DNA of 64,000 nucleotides, from positions 1 to 64,000 of the forward strand of contig CAVKYE010000005.1 in NCBI GenBank assembly GCA_963660615.1, in the 5' to 3' direction. The notes below the pieces were generated by a model that saw only the letters and a list, made by a program, of their open reading frames with translations, was not told the DNA's origin and did no database searches. The position numbers and the translations under genes are program-made. This DNA comes from Coprosoma sp963660615. GTDB lineage: Bacteria; Bacillota_I; Bacilli_A; RF39; UBA660. How positions within the stretch are numbered: position 1 is the first letter of the stretch; each line of letters begins with the position of its first letter. Shown piece after piece: positions 60,022 through 64,000 of this stretch.

Positions 60022-61977
60022 TTAAAATTTTACAGTTTTATTTGTTTTATATATTTTATTATTTATTTCGATGTAGATGGTGTATTTTCCTTTTAAGCCT
60101 TCACTATTTATGTATTTGTTTATGGTGATTCCTTCTTTGGTTTCTTTTTCAGTGAATACATCTACACATAAGGCGGTGTATGGGTGTTTGCTTACTCTAA
60201 CGTTGTAGACTAGTGATGTCATATTTTTGTATAGTAGTATGTTTACGTTGGCTCCTTTTTTGAAGGTTCCTTCTAGGACTAGTCTATCTTCTTCTTTGGT
60301 TAATTTTATTTTATGTTTTTTATAATTTTTATCTATTTGTTTTGCTGATAGGATAAATCCGTTTCTTTTGTCATTGTATTCTGTTTGTCCTAGGGTTCCT
60401 AGTTTTTTGGCTTTTTTGAAGGTTCTTTTTTTATCTGCTTTTGTGTAGAGACTCATTTTTTCTACTCGGTAGTTATTGGTGTTTAGTTTTAGTTCGAAAA
60501 CTTTTTTATCATTTATTAGTTCTACGGTGTCACTTAATAGTTCGTCTGAACCGGCTATTCCAGCGGGTTGATTTTGTATTTTTCCATCTTTATATGATAT
60601 TCCACCTGAATGGATTATGTAATGATTTTTTTCTATGTAGTCTACATCTGATATATATGGAGAGTAGAATTTACTTCCTCTTTCTTTTCCATATTGCCAT
60701 ATTTGGGTTGCGGTCATATTTTTGGTGTTTATTTTATACATTACACCTCTACTATAGCTATTTTCGGCTGGTGTGTATTCTTCTTTGTTTTTTGATTTAT
60801 TGTTTCCGTTATCAAATAGGAATAGGTATCCTTCTTTGGTTATCATTGCGGCGTGTTGGGACCATTGAAATTCGGTTTTTTTATTGCCTTTTTTTAAAAA
60901 GTATTTTTGGTATTTTTTGTTCCAGTTTGTACTGTCACCTAGAATCCAATTTAGTTTTCCACTGGTGTAGTCTATGTTGATGACGGCGTCTTGATGACGT
61001 CCTGATAGGGTTATGGAGTTTGTTTTTTTGTCATACCATACGGAGTTGTTGTGGAACCAATCGTATTCGCTCCAGTTTTCGCTTTTGCCATCTTCCATGT
61101 TTAGGATTTTTTTCAGGTCAATTTTTTTGACTATTTTACCGGTTTTTCTATCTAGTTCTACGATGTAATCTTCTACTGTTCCATATTCATTGTTGAAGTC
61201 GTCTGAAGCTATTAATAGGTTGCCATTTTCCATTTCGTAGTAGTCGTGATGATATCCACCTTTTAGACTATATTCTGCATATATTTTTCCCATTAGGTCC
61301 ATTTCATATAGGCCTGTCATATAATATGGAGTGTTTATTAGTCTTTCGGTACTTAGTAATAAGTGTCCATTTTTTAGTCTTGTATTTTGCCATAGGGCTT
61401 CGTTTGTTAAGTACCATCTGACATCACCGTTTATGTCGTAAGCACAGGTATATCCTTTGCTTGATGGGGTGAAGAAATATAAATCGTTTGTTAGTTTGTC
61501 TTCGTCTTTATAAACGTCTTTTACGGTTACAAAGTCATCTGGTAGTTTGTCTGTTTTGATTTTTATTTCTTTTTTTGTTTTTCCATATTCTATGATAATG
61601 GTGTTTTCTTTGTCTGGGTAAAGTCCATAAATATTTAAATAGTGTTTTTTGCTTTTTTCAGCGGTGTATGTAAAGGTTGTTTTTTCACTTTTTCCTTTTA
61701 TGGTTACTTTTGGACTTACTTTATTTTTGGTTTCAAACATTATTAGGGCGGTTAGTGGTGAGTTGCCGTATGGATTTAATATTACGTTTGGTCTATTTAT
61801 GGTGTATCCTTCGGTTTTAAATTTTTTTTCTATTTTTTCTTGTTTTGTTATTAGGGATTCTTTTGTTTTTAATTCTTTTCCGTTATTTGAAATTTGGTTT
61901 AGGGTTATTATGGTGATGAGGGCTATTGCTAGTACGATTAATAATGTTATTACGATTATTTTTATCTTTTTTTTCAT
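60022..61977 (-). CDS. Membrane-anchored aryl-sulfate sulfotransferase-like protein
   Basis: 651 residues with one N-terminal membrane helix (about 5-27) and no lipobox. It fits the ASST (AssT) six-bladed propeller family: DWFHNNSVWYD (catalytic-type His), LSGRHQDAVINID (about 325-337), and QWSQHAAMI (about 370-378). AssT enzymes transfer sulfate between phenols outside the membrane. K/N/T richness follows the antisense strand bias. Substrate unknown; no dsb-type partner nearby. ATG 61977 behind aggaggt. Confidence 0.8.
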   Translation of the reverse strand: MKKKIKIIVITLLIVLAIALITIITLNQISNNGKELKTKESLITKQEKIEKKFKTEGYTINRPNVILNPYGNSPLTALIMFETKNKVSPKVTIKGKSEKTTFTYTAEKSKKHYLNIYGLYPDKENTIIIEYGKTKKEIKIKTDKLPDDFVTVKDVYKDEDKLTNDLYFFTPSSKGYTCAYDINGDVRWYLTNEALWQNTRLKNGHLLLSTERLINTPYYMTGLYEMDLMGKIYAEYSLKGGYHHDYYEMENGNLLIASDDFNNEYGTVEDYIVELDRKTGKIVKKIDLKKILNMEDGKSENWSEYDWFHNNSVWYDKKTNSITLSGRHQDAVINIDYTSGKLNWILGDSTNWNKKYQKYFLKKGNKKTEFQWSQHAAMITKEGYLFLFDNGNNKSKNKEEYTPAENSYSRGVMYKINTKNMTATQIWQYGKERGSKFYSPYISDVDYIEKNHYIIHSGGISYKDGKIQNQPAGIAGSDELLSDTVELINDKKVFELKLNTNNYRVEKMSLYTKADKKRTFKKAKKLGTLGQTEYNDKRNGFILSAKQIDKNYKKHKIKLTKEEDRLVLEGTFKKGANVNILLYKNMTSLVYNVRVSKHPYTALCVDVFTEKETKEGITINKYINSEGLKGKYTIYIEINNKIYKTNKTVKF

Positions 61978-62105
61978 CTTTTTACCTCCTACATTTTTTA
62001 TTTTACTTGATTATTTTTTTAAATACAATAAAGTAAAGGTAGAAGTTTACTAAACTTTTGGTTGAGTTATGGTTTTGTTTTATTTGAAATATTTTGTGAT
62101 TTTTC

Positions 62106-62136
62106 TTGACTTAGAGTTAGCTCTAGGTGTTATAAT
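62106..62136 (+). promoter_or_regulatory. MerR-type promoter with 19-bp spacer and operator palindrome
   Basis: TTGACT (62106-62111), 19 bp, TATAAT (62131-62136). The spacer carries TAGAGttagCTCTA (62112-62125), the classical site twisted by MerR activators of the AdhR/NmlR type. Confidence 0.85.
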
Positions 62137-62155
62137 TTTGTTGTAGGAGGGTTAT

Positions 62156-62512
62156 ATGACGATTGGGGATATAAGTAAAAAGTATGATTTATCTTGTGAT
62201 ACGTTGAGGTATTATGAAAAAATTGGCCTTCTTAGGAATGTTAAAAGAGTTAATGGTAAGAGGGATTATTCTTCTTTGAATGAGAAGGATTTGAATTTTA
62301 TTCTTTGTATGAAAAATGCGGGTTTTGATTTGGAAAGTATTATTAAGTTTTTGAATCTTTATGAGTTGGGTGATGATACTTTGGACGAGAGAATTTCTAT
62401 GCTTTTTAGGCAAAGGGAAAAGCTTGTGGATAAAATTAAAGAAAAGGAAAAAATTATGGAATTTTTGAATTATAAAATTAATTATTATGAGGGAAAGAGG
62501 AATGTTAAATGA
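62156..62512 (+). CDS. MerR-family transcriptional regulator
   Basis: 118 residues. Winged-helix start TIGDISKKYDLSCDTLRYYE (2-21) is the MerR signature; a C-terminal coiled-coil (ISMLFRQREKLVDKIKEKEK) forms the dimer. It resembles the AdhR/NmlR group, which senses aldehydes or electrophiles, but no conserved Cys is obvious in the right place. It autoregulates from the 19-bp-spacer promoter and overlaps the flavodoxin gene by four bases. Confidence 0.9.
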   Translation: MTIGDISKKYDLSCDTLRYYEKIGLLRNVKRVNGKRDYSSLNEKDLNFILCMKNAGFDLESIIKFLNLYELGDDTLDERISMLFRQREKLVDKIKEKEKIMEFLNYKINYYEGKRNVK

Positions 62513-62958
62513 AAGTGATTGTATATTATTCTTATAGTGGAAATACTAGGAGAATTGCGAATAAATTAAAGGATAGATTAGGCTGTGATATTTTTGAAAT
62601 TACACCTTTAAAGCCTTATACTAATGATTATAATAAGCTTGTGGAAGAGGCAAAGGGGTATGCTTTGGATAATGCGATGCCTCTTATTAATGAGGTAAAT
62701 TTGGATAAGTATGATGAGATTGTTTTACTTACGCCTGTTTGGTGGTACACGTATGCTTCGCCTATAAATACGTTTTTAAATTCTTATGATTTTAGTGATA
62801 AGGTTTTTTACGCTATTGCTACTAATGCGGGGTGGCTTGGTCATACTTTTGAGGATATTGAAAAGATAGTATGTGTTAGAAAAACTTTGAATTTGGTTTT
62901 TGATAATGGTGTTTTAAAAAATGAAGATGATTTTGATAATTGGGTGTGTAATTTATAA
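62509..62958 (+). CDS. Flavodoxin
   Basis: 149 residues. FMN phosphate loop YYSYSGNTRRIA (5-16), LLTPVWWYTYASPINTFL (about 72-89) for the ring, and ATNAGWLGHTFEDI (about 103-116). A small electron carrier. ATG overlaps the merR stop, so it is co-expressed and probably serves an oxidoreductive detoxification step with the next gene. Confidence 0.9.
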   Translation: MKVIVYYSYSGNTRRIANKLKDRLGCDIFEITPLKPYTNDYNKLVEEAKGYALDNAMPLINEVNLDKYDEIVLLTPVWWYTYASPINTFLNSYDFSDKVFYAIATNAGWLGHTFEDIEKIVCVRKTLNLVFDNGVLKNEDDFDNWVCNL

Positions 62959-62977
62959 TGGAAAGTTGGTGTAATAT

Positions 62978-63712
62978 ATGATAAAACAAACTGCAGGAAG
63001 AGATACTTTGGGGGAATTTGCGCCTAAGTTCGCACATTATAATGATGATATTTTATTTGGAGAGAATTGGAATGATAGTTCTATTGATTTAAAAACTAGA
63101 TGTATGATTACGGTTGTTTCATTAATGTCTAGTGGGATTACAGATAATTCTTTAAGGTATCATTTGGAAAATGCGAGAAAAAATGGTGTTACTTGTGAGG
63201 AGATGGCTGGAATTATAACTCATACGGCGTTTTATGCTGGATGGCCTAAGGCTTTTGCGACTTTTAATTTGGCTAAGGAGGTATATGCTTCTGATTTGAA
63301 AACTGTAAATCATGGTGGCTTTTTTGGTTTAGGGGATTTTAATGATGCTTATGCTGATTATTTTTCTGGTAGATCTTATTTGAATCCGCTTGTAAAGACG
63401 GATGATGTGTTTTTGGCTAATGTGACTTTTGAACCTGGGTGCCGTAATAACTGGCATATTCATCATGCTAAATCTGGTGGGGGACAGATTTTAATTTGTG
63501 TTGATGGAGATGGTTTTTATCAGGAAGAAGGAAAAGAGGTTAGAAGATTACATGTTGGTGATGTTGTTGTTATTCCTGCTAATGTGAAACATTGGCATGG
63601 TGCTACTCATGATTCTTGGTTTAGTCATATTGTGGTGGAGGTAGTAGGAGATGAGAGGTCTAATGAATGGTGTGAGCCTGTTAGTGATACTTGGTATGAT
63701 AAAATTTTGTAA
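62978..63712 (+). CDS. Carboxymuconolactone decarboxylase-like protein fused to a cupin
   Basis: 244 residues. The first 110 are a CMD/AhpD-like helical domain (KTRCMITVVSLMSSG, ENARKNGVTCEEMAGIITHT, YAGWPKA). Residues about 125-244 form a cupin barrel with metal ligands in WHIHHAKSGGGQILICVDG (His-x-His, Gln) and VVIPANVKHWHG. Similar two-domain proteins accompany flavodoxins and MerR regulators in Firmicutes. Likely redox or small-molecule handling. Confidence 0.88.
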   Translation: MIKQTAGRDTLGEFAPKFAHYNDDILFGENWNDSSIDLKTRCMITVVSLMSSGITDNSLRYHLENARKNGVTCEEMAGIITHTAFYAGWPKAFATFNLAKEVYASDLKTVNHGGFFGLGDFNDAYADYFSGRSYLNPLVKTDDVFLANVTFEPGCRNNWHIHHAKSGGGQILICVDGDGFYQEEGKEVRRLHVGDVVVIPANVKHWHGATHDSWFSHIVVEVVGDERSNEWCEPVSDTWYDKIL

Positions 63713-63726
63713 TAATGGAAAGGAAG

Positions 63727-64000
63727 ATGTTTGTGGAAAAATCTAAGGTGTATTTTATTAAAGGTGTTACTGAAGAAAATTTGGTAAAGGTTTATGATGC
63801 TTTGGGGATTGATTTAAAAGGTAAGACTGCGGTTAAACTTCATTCTGGAGAGGATGGTAATCAGAATTATGTAAGGCCTTTGTTTGTGAAATCATTAATT
63901 GATAAGGTTTCTGGTACTGTTGCTGAGTGTAATACGGCTTATAGTGGGGCTAGAAATTCTACTAGCAAGCATGAGAAACTTATGGAGAAACATGGTTGGA
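63727..64000 (+). CDS. DUF362 protein, 5' part only
   Basis: 91 residues visible before the window ends. FIKGVTEENLVKVYDALGID (about 10-29), KTAVKLHSGEDGNQNYVRP (about 33-51) and ECNTAYSGARNSTSKHEK match the start of DUF362-domain proteins, which often carry ferredoxin-type clusters further on. ATG 63727 follows ggaaagga. It belongs to the MerR-flavodoxin group by spacing (14 bp). Confidence 0.8.
   Translation, partial: MFVEKSKVYFIKGVTEENLVKVYDALGIDLKGKTAVKLHSGEDGNQNYVRPLFVKSLIDKVSGTVAECNTAYSGARNSTSKHEKLMEKHGW

Noticed and set aside
1..64000. CRISPR array or cas genes
   Set aside because: No series of short regularly spaced direct repeats and no Cas motifs were seen; the only direct repeats are the two long pairs and the promoter blocks.
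1..64000. Recoding of TGA to tryptophan (Mycoplasma-like)
   Set aside because: TGG is used for Trp in conserved genes, and several genes (ung, merR, the DHH gene) end in TGA in the expected place.

Overview
The window looks like a chromosomal segment of an AT-rich, spore-forming member of the Bacillota, probably an uncultured gut-type lineage of the Bacilli/Erysipelotrichia sort. Evidence for this: cotJ spore-coat genes, a SpoVT-type regulator, a T-box leader, Shine-Dalgarno sites of the aaggagg type, Bacillus-like gene order (AbrB-family gene, metG, tatD, G5/3D protein, ksgA; tilS, ftsH; S10-spc-alpha ribosomal operon), and normal use of TGA as stop. The + strand is strongly rich in T and G in most genes on either strand, as expected if + is the leading strand. 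The ribosomal operon and the 6-10 kb block deviate from this.

Layout. 1-100 is the 3' end of a group II intron (domains V and VI) abutting a lipoprotein gene. 0.8-1.9 kb holds spore coat genes (minus strand). 2-5.3 kb is a SNF2/SWIM helicase, followed by tRNA-His and a broken M23 peptidase. 5.9-9.5 kb is a compact, compositionally distinct cluster of nucleotide and DNA housekeeping enzymes (CYTH, guanylate-kinase-like fusion, HhH-GPD glycosylase, Maf). 9.6-13 kb is accessory: a LamG surface protein, MobC-like relics, Nudix and nucleotidyltransferase genes. 13-15.4 kb has a CBS-DRTGG pyrophosphatase and a tail-anchored unknown. 15.5-19.3 kb is spoVT, a Met-type T-box, dut, a DHH phosphoesterase and metG.

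19.3-29.6 kb interrupts the conserved metG-tatD order. It carries a radical-SAM relic, GNAT, Nudix and S51 genes, then two tandem cassettes, each an acyl-AMP ligase plus a multi-pass membrane protein with a degenerate histidine-kinase core and an intact receiver domain. The two membrane proteins differ in their N-terminal membrane domains but share about 395 identical C-terminal residues. 29.7-37.4 kb is housekeeping (tatD, G5/3D protein, ksgA, alanine symporter, ung, tilS, ftsH). 37.4-38.8 kb has an inverted pair of perfect DnaA boxes, an AAA-ATPase relic and gpsA. 39.1-53.1 kb is the S10-spc-alpha operon, lacking rpmD.

53.1-59.9 kb is the most unusual region. Five consecutive genes (two modular coiled-coil paralogues, a DUF4116 protein, a PP2C phosphatase with a novel N-terminus, and a repeat protein) each follow the same promoter block: a conserved 22-24 bp box, a -35 element, a spacer and a -10 element. 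In three of them the spacer is a homopolymer of 17-18 T, a configuration expected to be prone to slippage and so to phase variation. A sixth copy of the box sits upstream of the LamG protein at 9.7 kb. The first two genes arose by duplication of the rpoA-rplQ-coiled-coil junction. 60-64 kb has an arylsulfotransferase-like protein, then a MerR-flavodoxin-carboxymuconolactone decarboxylase/cupin group and the start of a DUF362 gene.

I regard the poly-T promoter regulon and the ligase/pseudo-kinase cassettes as the two best candidates for undescribed systems. All functions are read from motifs and family knowledge; no search was run.
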